DNA from: Prochilodus magdalenae
Lineage: Eukaryota; Chordata; Actinopteri; Characiformes; Prochilodontidae
DNA: 64,000 nt
Assembly (NCBI GenBank): GCA_024036415.1
Contig: JAMWET010005007.1
Location: 434,001 to 498,000, forward strand
Direction of reading: 5' to 3'
The notes beneath the pieces were generated by a model, which worked only from the letters and a program-made list of their open reading frames with translations, had not been told where the DNA came from and did not search any database. This document shows, piece after piece, positions 1 to 11,600 of the stretch. Every line of letters begins with the position of its first letter. The first letter of the stretch is position 1. A program made the position numbers and the translations under genes.

Positions 1-2737
1 CAAACCAGGTCAGTGTGCAAGAGCCACTGGCTTGCAGCGTCATGTCGTGGGGGGGCAACTGAGAAGGGCTTCTGTGTTACCATGGGACCTTTTGGTACAT
101 GGCCGATTTACAATAATGGCTTTTTAATGCCCGCCCACACACTTACCAAGCACCCCATCTGTTAGAGACATCAATACCAGAGGATGAGGGGTCGATGTTC
201 TCTGGATTTCTCCCAATGATGAAGATTCTCCAGATCATCAGCTCCACTGGGTGCATTTCTCCACTAAAACCCCTAAAACGAGAGTGAAAAGACACATTTG
301 TAAAATGATATCTACCATGCTGAACCTTTCCATATGTTTTTTGGAGAAAGAGCTGATTTTAACAGGGTGCCAGGCTTATGTGCTGCCTGAATCCAATGAC
401 AGGCTAACGCTGATGTTCTGGCCCATTCAACTTCAAACAGTCCACTGCTTTTCGGCATTATTATTGCATTTCAAAGATTAAATATGCTACACACATGTCC
501 CTCCCGCGTAGTGATTATGTATAATTAAAATGTTTATAAAGACTCCAAATCAACACAAAATGTCATAATGAATTGGTTCTTTCCAACCACTGACATTCTC
601 TTCCTGTTTTTTTCCTGCCACATAATAGGTTGCAGTTTGTCATTTTCTCCCTTTTTTTACAAGCACTTTTAGCAATGCTAAAAATGCTCAAAGGAATTGA
701 GAGCCCATGGTTGCCTCGTTGGGCGAGCTCAATGAAGATTTACTTGCTGGGGTGCACATAAAAAAACGAAGCTGAAAATTTATGATCTTTCCAGCCAAAG
801 AACAATCCTTTACAGTCACAAGGTAGCTTTATTCAACGAGCTCTGCCAATTCTGCCTTGTAAAAGGAACAGCCATCATTTCTGTCCTAAATAACAGGTAA
901 TACGTCTCTATATCTGTGATCCTTACACAGAACAATGTTCCCTGTTCCCTGCCATTTAAATGCATTGAGTCTGTTTAATAGAGCTTTTCCTAAGCACAGT
1001 CCAGGCGTTTGCAAGCACCAGGCAAATATATTTGTGAACTGTTGTTCACTGGTTCTCAAGTAATCATGACAAATCATGTTGCAGTCTCCCTATTCCTTCT
1101 GACAGATGAGCGCACCCTAATTAAACATGCAGAATGGGAGAAGAACACATGTTAATTTAATGTAACAAAAATTGTGATTTTTATGCAGGCCCCTTTAAAA
1201 TATTAATAGTGTAGGCTTGCGTTTCGTGACGTATCAAAGCATTTCAAGATATGCTAATGTGATGCCTGCTGCCTCTTTCTCTAACGAGCTGGACGGGAAC
1301 ATTCTTCCAGACCAGGCCTGTAGGCTTTAAACCCTCTGCCTCGATGGTGCATATGCCATTAATTACAGCCTTAAAAGAGCAGTAATGACCTGCTGCTCTT
1401 AAAATTATTCAAAAGGTTGGACACAACTATATGGGAGCAGTTTAGTCCCCTAAAGACAATGGATTATGACATTTCATCTGTAATTATTAGGATATGGAGA
1501 TTTTGGCAAACGAGTCCATTGAAAGGTCTCTTAATGAGGTCTCTTTTTCTTGTCCTGCGGATGTGCATATTTGTGTTTTGGAGCAAGACTGCTTATGAAC
1601 TGGAAAACTAACATATTTCACTTTAGCCAAATATTGCCAAATTGACATATTTAAGATTAGTGCGTTATAGCTACACTGTATTACATAGCTATACATATTG
1701 TTGCTGTCCAATGATCTCCATTTTTGTTGATTTTTACTTCTGTGTGCATCATTTGAACCCATCACCTGCCAGTATTAAATTGATTATTGTATAAAATTAA
1801 CGTATTAAAACTTTGTGATGGCTGAACCAACAGAAATGGCCCAAAAATGCTTAAGAAAAACTCCATTAAATTAGGTTTAGTCTTCTCCTGTAAAGTCTAG
1901 TATAAAACTGCCATTTTGGAGATACTTGTTTTTCTTAAGACAGTGATGATGTAATATAGTTATTACACATTTGAGTGAAAAGGCAATAATATGGTCTAAA
2001 GTACACAGACTGTGAAACCTAAAACTAAAGCTGGATCACTATCGTCTTAATTATGTAAGGCATCCACAACATCCTCACAGAAAAACAGAACCGTGACAAG
2101 CTACAACCCAAAGGCTCAGTTTATGATCATCTGCTCCAGCTGCATTTCTTAACAGGACACAAATGCAGTTCCGCGTGTGTCCGATAGGTGGCGTCTGGTG
2201 CTCATAGATCAACATGTCTGCCACTCACGATCCCCTGCAGTCGGCATAAAGCTTTATTGATGTCGCTTAAATCCCCCCTTTTGGTCACCTTTTAATATAA
2301 TTAAGACGCAAATATAAGAAACTACTAGAGGGAAAAGATTCTTTTATTCTATTATTTATTTTTTTAGGCACGTGGGACAAACACAAGAGCTCCACACAAC
2401 TTATTCTCGCCCTTTACAAGTAACATAAAGTACCAGCAGCCCCAAACCCTGCAGCTACACCCTGTCCACGTCTGCCTGCTCTGTTAAACCGTGCGGCTAA
2501 AATCTGTGTTGAGTTTCTGAAGCTGGACACAAAATACCTGTGTTTATCATATACCAGGCTTTACCCTAGACTGACTTCATCACGCAGATGAATTCTGATT
2601 CTGCTGCTTATCGAAATTAATTATGGATCAGGCGTTCACGAGGAGGGAAACATCTTTTGACCTCATGCATTGTTTTTCCATCACTTCTTTTTCTAACACG
2701 GCTTTTTTCTATGTGTCAGCTAAAGAGCATCTTCGCG

Positions 2738-2739
<2 letters not shown>

Positions 2740-2815
<76 letters not shown>
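2740..2815 (+). repeat. (GA)n microsatellite, about 38 units
   Basis: Near-perfect GA dinucleotide array with a clean start after cttcgcggg and end before aaagtttc. Confidence 0.97.
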
Positions 2816-2818
<3 letters not shown>

Positions 2819-3116
2819 TTTCAAGTGCAAAAAAAGGCTGCTGCTGCCTTGAAGGCGATGCTTCTGCTTCAATAATTCATCCTCTTTTTGGTGCACATAG
2901 AATCTGGGGATGAAGATGTGACGTGTGGATATGATTTTTCTCAGGAACAAAGGGAATGTGAAAATGTGAAAATGAAAGACAGACAAGAGCCCAAGCAGAT
3001 GTGATGAGATGTTGTGAAAGGATAGCTATTCTAGCATACATACTCTTCATCTGCTCTCTCTCTCTTTCTCCCTCCCTCTCTCTTCATTCCTCCCTCCCCC
3101 TCTCCCCTCTCTTTAG

Positions 3117-3174
3117 CCCTGTGTGACTCTTGTGTTAACAAACAGCATTTTCTTCTGCATCTGTCCCTGTAATT
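3117..3174 (+). other. Candidate upstream exon (58 nt) with strong splice signals
   Basis: A pyrimidine tract of over 60 bases (3052-3114) ends in ctctctttag, with AG at 3115-3116. The donor aatt|gtaagta starts at 3175. The segment between is 58 nt and has no ATG. It lies 5' of the CpG-rich promoter region, so if real it needs a still more distal promoter to the left of the window or within 1-3 kb. Chance pairing of good splice sites is possible. Confidence 0.25.
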
Positions 3175-3314
3175 GTAAGTACCTCATTCTATTACCATAT
3201 TGTATTATTGCAGATTGTGTTATATTAAATAGCCTGCTTAGGATGAGCTAGACCAGTTTAGAGCTCTTGTAATAAGTTAGACCAATTGATCTGAGTAATG
3301 CCTCTTTGTTACAT

Positions 3315-3317
<3 letters not shown>

Positions 3318-3374
<57 letters not shown>
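3318..3374 (+). repeat. (ATT)n microsatellite, 19 units
   Basis: Perfect trinucleotide array in AT-rich flank. Confidence 0.97.
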
Positions 3375-4974
3375 TCTATTGTCTTTTATAAATCAGTTCA
3401 CAATTCAGTCCACAGAAGTGAGGCTGATTTGAGGGGTGGCTCTTTTAGCCTGAGTTAGCACATAGAGTTTAGAATGCAGAGGTGTTCATTATTTAACTGG
3501 GATAGTTTCAGTCAGGTTCAGAGTGCCAATAGAGTGTTGTTGGGGAGACTCATTGTATTCAACTTGTAACTGAACTATTTCAAACTCCATAAAAACGTGG
3601 ATTAGTAAGTATTCATAATTTGTATTATGAAGTATATGAAGTATATAGAATTTGTATTTTATGAATTAGTGGGATTTCAATAATTTCTATCACTTTTCGA
3701 GCATTTAGAAAAAGTGTAGCACATTTGGAAGCTGATTATAATTAATAATAATAACATTCAAAATAAAATAATGCTCCAAAAAAAAAAACTGTCTTGACTC
3801 AACATTGACTTGATGAGATAATCCGTGACTGAAACCTCGCATCATGACTGAACGAAATTTTAAAGAACATTCCGGAACTCATTCATTTCTGGTTTATTCC
3901 CAGCTATTAAAACTAGCATATGCTTCATTCATTTTTTGTGAGGCTGAGATTAAAAAATATGCAGCCTTAAAAATTGTATAATTTATTATATCACTAGGTT
4001 TATCATACGGTAAATCCCCATAACCCCGTATGACGGCTCAGTAAGGGTTTCTATTAGAACTGTCCGCAGCGGCACCACAGGGAGCTCTGACCTGAAGGAG
4101 CCCTCAAGTTCACCGCTGCTGAAGTCGCAGACGTGGACATTTCCCACTCTGAAACGAGAAGTTGTGGAATTCACTGGCTGCTTTTAGTGTTGACCAGCTT
4201 AGTGTGGACTTGGTAAACGCGTTAGCCGGGCGCCGCGTACATTTACCTCAGAAAACGGAGACCTGCTGATTTGAGTTACAGTGAAGCATCACAGCGCTAA
4301 GACCGCTTAATGTCCAGTGGCCGACTGCCCTCCGGGCTGACGACGAGCTTGCTGTGATATTTGAGGCTAGCTCCACAAGGAGTTTCCGCTGAAGTGCAGA
4401 TAGCGCGACTATCCACGCGCTTCTGCAGCCTCTGCGCTTTATGGCTGAGTTATAGCCGATTAGCTTTCAGCGCGTGCCGAGGAGGCGACAGGTTTGACCC
4501 AAAGTTGGTCAAAACTAGCAGAGTTGGAAACTTTGACTCATTGCTGCTTTGTTTCTGAAGATGGCAGAGGAGGAATAAAAGGTAACATTTAGCCGAACAT
4601 ACCCGCGTCTTAGTGAGGCTCGGCTCGCGTGGCGGCGGCTCTCGTTTCAGAGATGTTAACGCGTCAGCTAAGTGATTTTTTTTCCGGCCACAATCGCCGT
4701 TACTTCACCCCTCCCCGCTGAAGCCTCCTATTCTCTCTCCACGCTCCCTCTCTCTCTCGCTCGCTCTCTCTTTCTGTATCTCTCATGCAACCCTCGTGTG
4801 GGAGGGGGAGCCCTGCCTCTTTCGCCTTGCTCAGATCAATGCCCTGGCCACTCACTCACTTTCTGATGTTGCGCGACGGGAAATGCTTTGAATGCTTACG
4901 ACATGGCCGCGCGCATTGATTGCCAAGGTTGACAGCGGTAACCATCGCCTTTCTCTCGCTTCTCTTACACGCGC

Positions 4975-4992
4975 AGAGAGAGAGAGAGGGAC

Positions 4993-5025
<33 letters not shown>

Positions 5026-5066
5026 AAGAAAGAGAGAGGGATAGTGAGTAAGAGAGAGAGAGGAGA
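4975..5066 (+). repeat. Imperfect (GA)n tract in the distal promoter / 5'UTR region
   Basis: About 90 bases are almost entirely purine, made of GA repeats interrupted by ggga, gaaag and gtgagta. It sits between CpG-rich sequence on both sides and just 5' of the candidate first exon. A comparable tract precedes the second candidate promoter near 51.25 kb. Confidence 0.9.
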
Positions 5067-5303
5067 CAAACAGTGGCGAGTAGTTTACAGCAGTTTTGTT
5101 TTTTTTTCTGACAGGGGGGCAACTTTTCGAAGCCGGAGCGGGATTCCCAGCACGGCCAGCGGGACCGCTAAGACTTTAGTTTCCCATCTTCGCCCCTCCA
5201 CAGATTTCGCGGCGAGCGGTTGTTTTCTGACGTGTTTACCACCGACACGGGATACGACGAGGACGAGCGTCGTTTAACGTGCCGAACCCGGCTCACGTCA
5301 AAG
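5067..5303 (+). other. sox6: Candidate non-coding first exon of sox6 (5'UTR), start uncertain
   Basis: This is CpG-rich, non-repetitive sequence running from the end of a purine (GA) tract to a strong donor, caaag|gtaaac, with GT at 5304-5305. No sox6-like coding sequence is present. The start is a guess because no TATA or initiator fixes it; the exon could begin inside or upstream of the GA tract. An alternative donor after 4581 would define a different first exon ending in a five-codon upstream ORF (ATG at 4561, stop at 4576-4578). Confidence 0.4.
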
Positions 5304-6562
5304 GTAAACTTTCCTTTTTCCACTCGAGCTTGTTGTTCAGTGTTCTTTCTTGTCATTTCAGGGTCGTTTATGTGTCAGTATTTCTGCCTCGTAGCCAAAT
5401 CTCGCCCCTTCTGCGCTGTGCGAACCCATCCGTACCTGTAGGTTATGTGACTAATCACGACAGCTTCAGAGTAACGATTCGGACGACGTGTGTCTGTTTG
5501 TTTTTGCTCGTTTGGCGTTCTCTAGCGTCTTTACCGCGCGGTTTCTCTCTCTCTTCCTGCTCATCTACACGGTAGACCTCCTGGGTGGACGATTAAACGT
5601 GTAAGGCTTGGGTCGAAGCAGACTCGTGAGCTTTTGACGGGTCCTCCGGCGTCTAACAGTCACCGCGCCGATAGCGGGGAGTCAGAAAGTTAGCTCAAGT
5701 TTTCAGTCCTGCGCGGCTGTCATGCTGCGCCTGCTTGGCTGATGCTAATGTAGCAGGAAGCGCTTTCACAGCACAGCTTTAACAAAAACCACCCCTAACA
5801 CTAAAGCTAGCCAATTCCAGCCTAAAATTTAGTTGCTACTTAGACGAGTAGAAGAACTATTTATTTTTACATCAGCGACGCTGCGCTGGTATCCGGCTTC
5901 GGAAGCAGTTTCACTTGTGTCCACACAGCGGTACTGTTCATTGCTACTGACGGAAGCGTAGCAGCGACTACTTCGGTTCCGACGCTTTAACAGCTAATTT
6001 ATCTACTACATACATATATGTACATGCATATTTGCGTCATTTTGGATGAGAAGGTTTTTGTATTTCCTTGTCTTTGATCTACAGCAAGGCACTGCTTTTC
6101 CTCAGTCTTGAGTTGGTGGCCGGATTGAGCGTGGAAATTCTCCCTGAGTTCACTTTCGCCCGGGGTCACGCACACTGACCTTAGAAGAATGCATAAGCCA
6201 TAAATTAACATGGAGGGCTCATCCAAAGGCCGGTCCATTTAGAGACAATACACACGTTGGACAAGCAGGGCTTCTTTTAGTCTCCCGTTTAAAAAAAAGA
6301 AAACACACACAGAGGGGATCTGCACCGAAACGCACACGGCGATAAGACCCGGAAAGTAAGTAAGAAACTCCAGCAAACTTATTAGCCTCACAGCGTGCCC
6401 TATTTCTTTGACTATTTCGTGTAATGTAAATGAATTATGTAAACGAGGCGCAATAAGAAAACGTGCTTTTGGTGATTCCCCATTAACGTACCAGGAGACC
6501 GGAATTCTTTTATGGCATATTGTTTTTGCAAGAGTCTTATTACTTCCTTTCAAACTTGTCTG

Positions 6563-6655
<93 letters not shown>

Positions 6656-8008
6656 CCTCAAAAGCAGATGCTTTTGAGATTTCTGCACACACATTGCGCA
6701 TAAAAGGTACTAAGAGGACAAGCAGAGTGCACCGTGTGTGTGTGTCTATGTGTGTGAACTTTGTGTGTGTGACAGAGATAGCTCATCATCTGCAGGGTGT
6801 TCCCCCAAAAGCACACGCACTCACACACACAGATAAGCGCTTTTCGACTGCTGGACAGGAGGCGATAATATTTTAATAAGCACCACCGCAGGCTGCCGTA
6901 TTTCGGAATTTATAGGCCTTTTAAACGCTCCTTGAGGGAATGTAGACTCGACTCAGTCCCTCATCCTACAAACACCTAGACGAGGAGAGCCGGAATAGGG
7001 CTTCATTCTATTTGTAGCGCTTTAAGTACATTTTAACACTTTTTGTTTCCGGTTCAGATGAACTACTTAGTATATCTCTTCTTCTTAAATAAATAGGCTA
7101 AATAAACAACAAACAAACACAAAAGCCTTGTTGTTCTCCTGAAGGGTTGCAAACTGACACCTTAATTAAACACAGCTTAACTTCGCTTCTTCTTTTTTCC
7201 TTTTCTTTTTTTTTCTACTCTCTTAGAAATTGTGTCCAGTCTGTTAAGAATAAGCCGGTGTCTAATAATACATTCTTGTCTTAAGTGAGAGGGGCTGTTT
7301 GAAAAACAATCCCCCCCAAACCTCCTCCTCCTTCTTTGCTCGTCCCTCTGTTGGGTTGAAGCTGATCCCGTAATGGCATTTTGTTTTGAACAGTTGCTGT
7401 TTAGCTGCGAGTGGAAGTTCCCCTCATAAGGTAAGGTGCCACCGGAGCCCAACGCTAAGTCCAAATGGCACGTTTATAATTAGACTGCCCATTCAGCACA
7501 TTGTCCTGACTGCTATACACGGATGTTCTGCACTGTCTGGGGCTCTCAATAGAGATACTTCATTCACTGCCTGCCTCTGCGTGCGCTCTTTTGATGGACA
7601 CACGCACACAATTGTCAAACGCAGCCTTTATAAATTCAGTAAAGAAATACGTGAATTGTAAAACGGTTTAAACGGATATTAATAAGCCCATTTAATTTTA
7701 AAATCACGCAAAATTGCGAATTATAGCAGGACTAATATTAAGGCTCAGCTGAGTGGCCGCGTCGGTACAGAGTGAGCAGCCTAATCGGTTCGCGCACGGA
7801 ACTATTTGTATGTGTTTTTTTTTTCTGAAGTCTTTAAAAAGTGAAACCACCACAAAAGAACGCCTTTCACTTAATGCATTTCACTCTGCATAAAAAACGT
7901 GCCCCCACTGTCCAGTCTGACCTGCTGCAATGTCTTTCCCCGCCTTGAGTTAAATAAGATGCTAAAGCGGATAATTTCCCGCTGACCCGCGCGTGTCTGT
8001 TTCTGCAG
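5304..8008 (+). other. Predicted first intron of the sox6 5' region
   Basis: CpG-bearing sequence continues to about 6 kb and then grades into AT-rich sequence. No protein is recognised. Besides the (TA)n array, weaker exon-like pairs are visible at about 6281-6355 (donor aaa|gtaagt) and 7394-7430 (donor ataag|gtaagg); both have short acceptor tracts and are not called as exons. Confidence 0.4.
6567..6653 (+). repeat. (TA)n microsatellite, about 43 units
   Basis: Uninterrupted TA array. It is open in several frames and produces spurious Tyr-Ile repeat ORFs on both strands. Confidence 0.97.
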
Positions 8009-8118
8009 GTCTGCGCGCGTGGATTTGGGGAGGAGCTTGTGTGGTCCGCGCGGCAGCCTCGTGCCTCCCTGACTGGATCCGACTGGGAACCGCCGCCTCG
8101 CCGCCGCTTATGCTGCCA
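8009..8118 (+). other. sox6: Candidate 5'UTR exon (110 nt) in CpG-rich sequence
   Basis: The acceptor gtgtctgtttctgcag has AG at 8007-8008, and the donor gctgcca|gtaagt begins at 8119 with a perfect GTAAGT intron start. Between them lie 110 CpG-rich bases (clusters of gcgcgcg, ccgcgcgg and cgccgcctcgccgcc), quite unlike the flanking AT-rich intron. No long coding frame is obvious. An ATG at 8110 lies nine bases before the donor (atg ctg cca), so it would open an upstream frame into the next exon. Both splice signals and the local composition support an exon; membership in sox6 is inferred from strand and order. Confidence 0.5.
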
Positions 8119-11100
8119 GTAAGTGGAGCGCTGTGGACTGACTCTCTTAGACTTGAGCCGTGTGCTCCTCTCTACATTCTCCTTTCCGGAGCCTCATCTG
8201 CTCCGCTAACCTCCCTGTTTCAGAACACACGGCCACGGTGTGGTGGTCGCTGAAAACTTTTACACTCGAGGCTTGAAGCTCTGCTTTTTTTCCTCCTCAG
8301 GATGTTTCTCTCAGTTCACGCGCGTCTTGTTGTCTTCAGCAAAACAATCTTTCAAGAGGCGCTTCTAGCTGCTTCTTAAAAACGCAGGCTTTGTAGTTAT
8401 CTATTTCAGTTTCTTTTAAAAGAAGTGCATAAAAATAAAGCTTGTTCCGGATTTAGTGTCTTATTGGGGAGAGAATCAAGTCAGTATACTGAGCGTTGTG
8501 TTGTTCCATACATTTCCAGAAAGTGAAAGCAATAATATTCCTTTTGGCGATGTTAACGATAAAAACAGTGATGAGGTAAAAAGGGTTTTATGTTTCTAAC
8601 GGTACTGTTGTCGGACTGGAGGATTGTCTTAGCAGCAAACCAACAGTCTAAAATATGTTGCCTGCGAGATGCTGGTTTGCTCTTCGTCAGTCAAACGTCC
8701 AAACGGCTCTTAACGGTATATTATACGCTTTACATGTAGGTTATGGCGGTTGTAACACTCTCGTCTTTTAGTGAAGTGAACCTGGATGAATTCTCCTGGG
8801 ACAGGAGCAGCACGGTTGTCATTAGTCGAATGCATTATCAGCCCTGAAATCTGAGCAGTAAATGAACTTTAAATAATTCCCCTACATTTGCATGTGTGCA
8901 TTACGGCTTTTGTCAGTCATATGTTATTTTTGTACCCAGTTGTGGTCTGTTGAAATCCCATAATTTTACTGGCATTTTAATGAAATCTTTCATACTTCTA
9001 TCACAGGCTGCATATTTACCTTGGTGTTTTTTTGTGACCTTGGAAGTTTTATTATATGTGATAGCAAGCAAGTTTCAGATTTGTATTGGCTGGAAAATGC
9101 ATATTTATTTGCGTAATTGCCCCAGTGTGTTATTTTATATCCTTACTGTGTATGCTTCATCCTAACAAGCTGAACAGATGAATCAGTGGAATTTCTAGGT
9201 GCAGTTTTATTGCCGTCCCCGTCCTGTAACTAGTTTATCCACGGATAATGTCCTTACCAAACTGAATTCCTTGCCATCAAAATTATATTACTTGTAGGAA
9301 TATGACTAAAAGCATTACTCTTCCTCCAGAAGCTCTATAGATAGATGTCATCTGTACTCAACTCACTTGTGTTGTGTGCCACTTAAAATCTTAAAGCAGT
9401 TACAGTGTTTAGAACATGTACAATTTTCCAGTCTAGTTTAAATTGTGAGTCTTGTTTTATGCGTATGGAATGTAGACTGTTAAATGTGTTTGCTGCCACA
9501 GCATTTCATATGTAAAGGAATTCATTCTTTGAACAAATTGATCTTTTCGTTATGGAGGCCCAGGGCAGTGTGGCTCTGAAGGCTTCGGTGAGGTTGATGG
9601 TACTCAGGTGTGGCTCTGCCTCCTCTGTGCGCTGCATCGGGTGAGGTTAGAACAGTGCCAGCAGCACCCTAATGATAAACACTAGCAGAGGTAAACAACA
9701 GCAGGTCTGGTAAAGGTAAGGCGCGCGCCAGCCGTAGGGGAGGAAAGCTGAGAGAGAGAAGTGCAGCAGCACATGTTGTGACATCTGTCTTTAAGCGTTA
9801 GCTAATTTGCTGTGGAATATTTCAACAATGATCAAAACCGATGGCAACATGTTCATTAGGAAGCTGTTTTTTTCTCCCCCCCTTCTTCTTTTGTGGTGTA
9901 GAGTCTCAAGTTTCTGGAATGCATTATTGAAGTTTTGCCACACTTTTTAATTGCCGCAACATTAGCTGCCTTTCCATGTAATTAATTAGTGTTATGAAGG
10001 GAAACAGAAGGTGGACCTGGCCCTATTAGTTTTGGGATCCTTTTATATTCGAGGACTGTGACAATGCTACAACACTCGTCTCATGATTATATTTGTTTCA
10101 TTTTATTTTTTTTCAAGCCCAAGATAATTGAACATTTAAAGTTAAAAAAGATGCAGAGTGAAGCATAATGAATTGGATATTTATCTCATTTCTCCCTAGT
10201 GGCCTTTGTGTCGTTTTATTCCATTTTGCCTTGCAGAATAGAAAGTGATACAACAATCATTGTAGGTGCTCAGGAGGATTACGGAACAATTGTCATGTTC
10301 ACTGAAGGCGGTATGCTGACTTTTCCTTGAATTCCCCTTGTGCTCCCATTCTCATAAAACCCTGTGATTTACAAGGACCTCGGGTCAGAGATGTTGACCT
10401 GGTAGATTGAGAAAATCAAAGTTGTAATTCCAGCGTAACAATGAAATGACAGATAATGAATGCGAAGACTTTTGGTTGTACGTGGACCTTTAGCTCCAGG
10501 GCTTAAGTATTTCTTTCCCCCACTGTAAATTGAAATTAGGCAGCCTGTACTTATCTATGGCTTAACAACACACCCAAATTGCAGTTTTGCTTCTGTAGAA
10601 AAAAAAGAGAGAGACACTGAGGTTACGGCACAGGGGAGCTTGTAACATAGCAGTGCAGCTTGGCATGCCTTTTAAATACAGTCTGCACCGAAATGGATTG
10701 TTCCTTTTTTGTTTTCTAAGAGCTTTCATTGTTGGTTTGTTTGTTTGTTGGTTGGTTTATTTTTTTTGCCTGTCTGCCCCTTGAGTTCAGATTTCGTCTT
10801 CATCTGAGAGCAGAAAATTGAACACGGCCTTTGATTTCTTTGGCTATCTCTGGAAAATGAAGAGTGCATCCTTTTGCCCGGCACTAGAAAAGCTTTTGCA
10901 CCTGTGGCCCACAGCGGCACAAGGAACCGCTGAAAGAAAAGCTTTGCACTCTGATTTGACCTGAGAGTAGACTGCAGCCCACTCCCCACTACACCCCTCC
11001 CCACACGTCACAATATTAGTCGTGTTACAGAATGTGCTAGTGTAAAAATAGAGCCCTTCTTTGCATTTGTCACATGAAAACACATCATCGTTCAAAGCGT

Positions 11101-11449
11101 CAGTTAGATCTTTCTGTCTGCCCGTGCTGCAAATGATGCTCAAAAGAGGATAGCTACAATAAAAGAAGTATTTTAGTCTCTCTCTTTTCATTACCCACTT
11201 TTCTCTTCCTGTCTTACAATACACGTGAATTTTTTTAATTGATTGAAGGGGTCTCCTGGGCTGTGAGCTTTTCACACTGGTCCTGTCCCTGTGAGAGTTG
11301 TAATCAGGTGTAGGATCTGGTGTAGCACATTGTTTTTATGAATCAGAGTAAGATTTCTGTGGTGCATATGAAGATTGTGTGGTCATTTCCATATCAAAGC
11401 AGCACTGTGTGTGGAGGCTGGCAGTAATTAAAATGCAGTGGTTTGGAGC

Positions 11450-11600
11450 CCCGTACACTCTCGTTCTCTCTCTCTCCCTCGCCCTCTCTCTCTCTCTAGC
11501 TCACACACACTGCACGTGTGTACTCCCGCTTGCCGAGGCGGAGGGTTTGCCGGGGGAGAGAGCGAGCGCAGAGCAGTGTGCAGGCGGTTGACTGCAGCAT
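11450..11600 (+). promoter_or_regulatory. Isolated CpG-rich patch after a CT tract (possible minor promoter)
   Basis: A (CT)n-rich stretch (about 11460-11500) is followed by cttgccgaggcggag and ccgggggagagagcgagcgcag, a local CpG cluster in otherwise AT-rich intron. The arrangement recalls the two better promoter candidates, but no convincing donor follows closely. Confidence 0.2.

Larger units (their letters stand above)
1..4029. other. AT-rich 5' flank, no gene recognised
   Basis: Non-coding sequence on both strands; open frames are short and low in coding character. It contains a (GA)n and an (ATT)n microsatellite and one exon-like segment (3117-3174), listed separately. Repeated TAAT/ATTA-type motifs occur but no individual site can be assigned. 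Confidence 0.7.
4030..5303 (+). promoter_or_regulatory. sox6: CpG-rich region: probable distal sox6 promoter and first non-coding exon(s)
   Basis: From about 4030 the base composition shifts sharply from AT-rich flank to CpG-rich sequence (for example gccgggcgccgcg near 4230, and clustered CG pairs at 4320-4480, 4600-4650 and 5120-5300). No clear TATA box is present. Two good donors lie inside on the + strand: aaaag|gtaaca after 4581 and caaag|gtaaac after 5303. No long open frame occurs. On the + strand the region reads as a CpG-island promoter with one or two alternative non-coding first exons that would splice toward 8009 or further downstream exons. Assignment to sox6 rests on orientation and on sox6 being the only gene recognised downstream; a divergent transcript cannot be excluded. 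Confidence 0.55.

Noticed and set aside
6408..6876. Tyr-Ile repeat ORFs on both strands
   Set aside because: Translation of the (TA)n microsatellite.
9640..9716. Exon-like segment ending aaag|gtaagg
   Set aside because: The donor is good but the preceding AG lacks a convincing pyrimidine tract.
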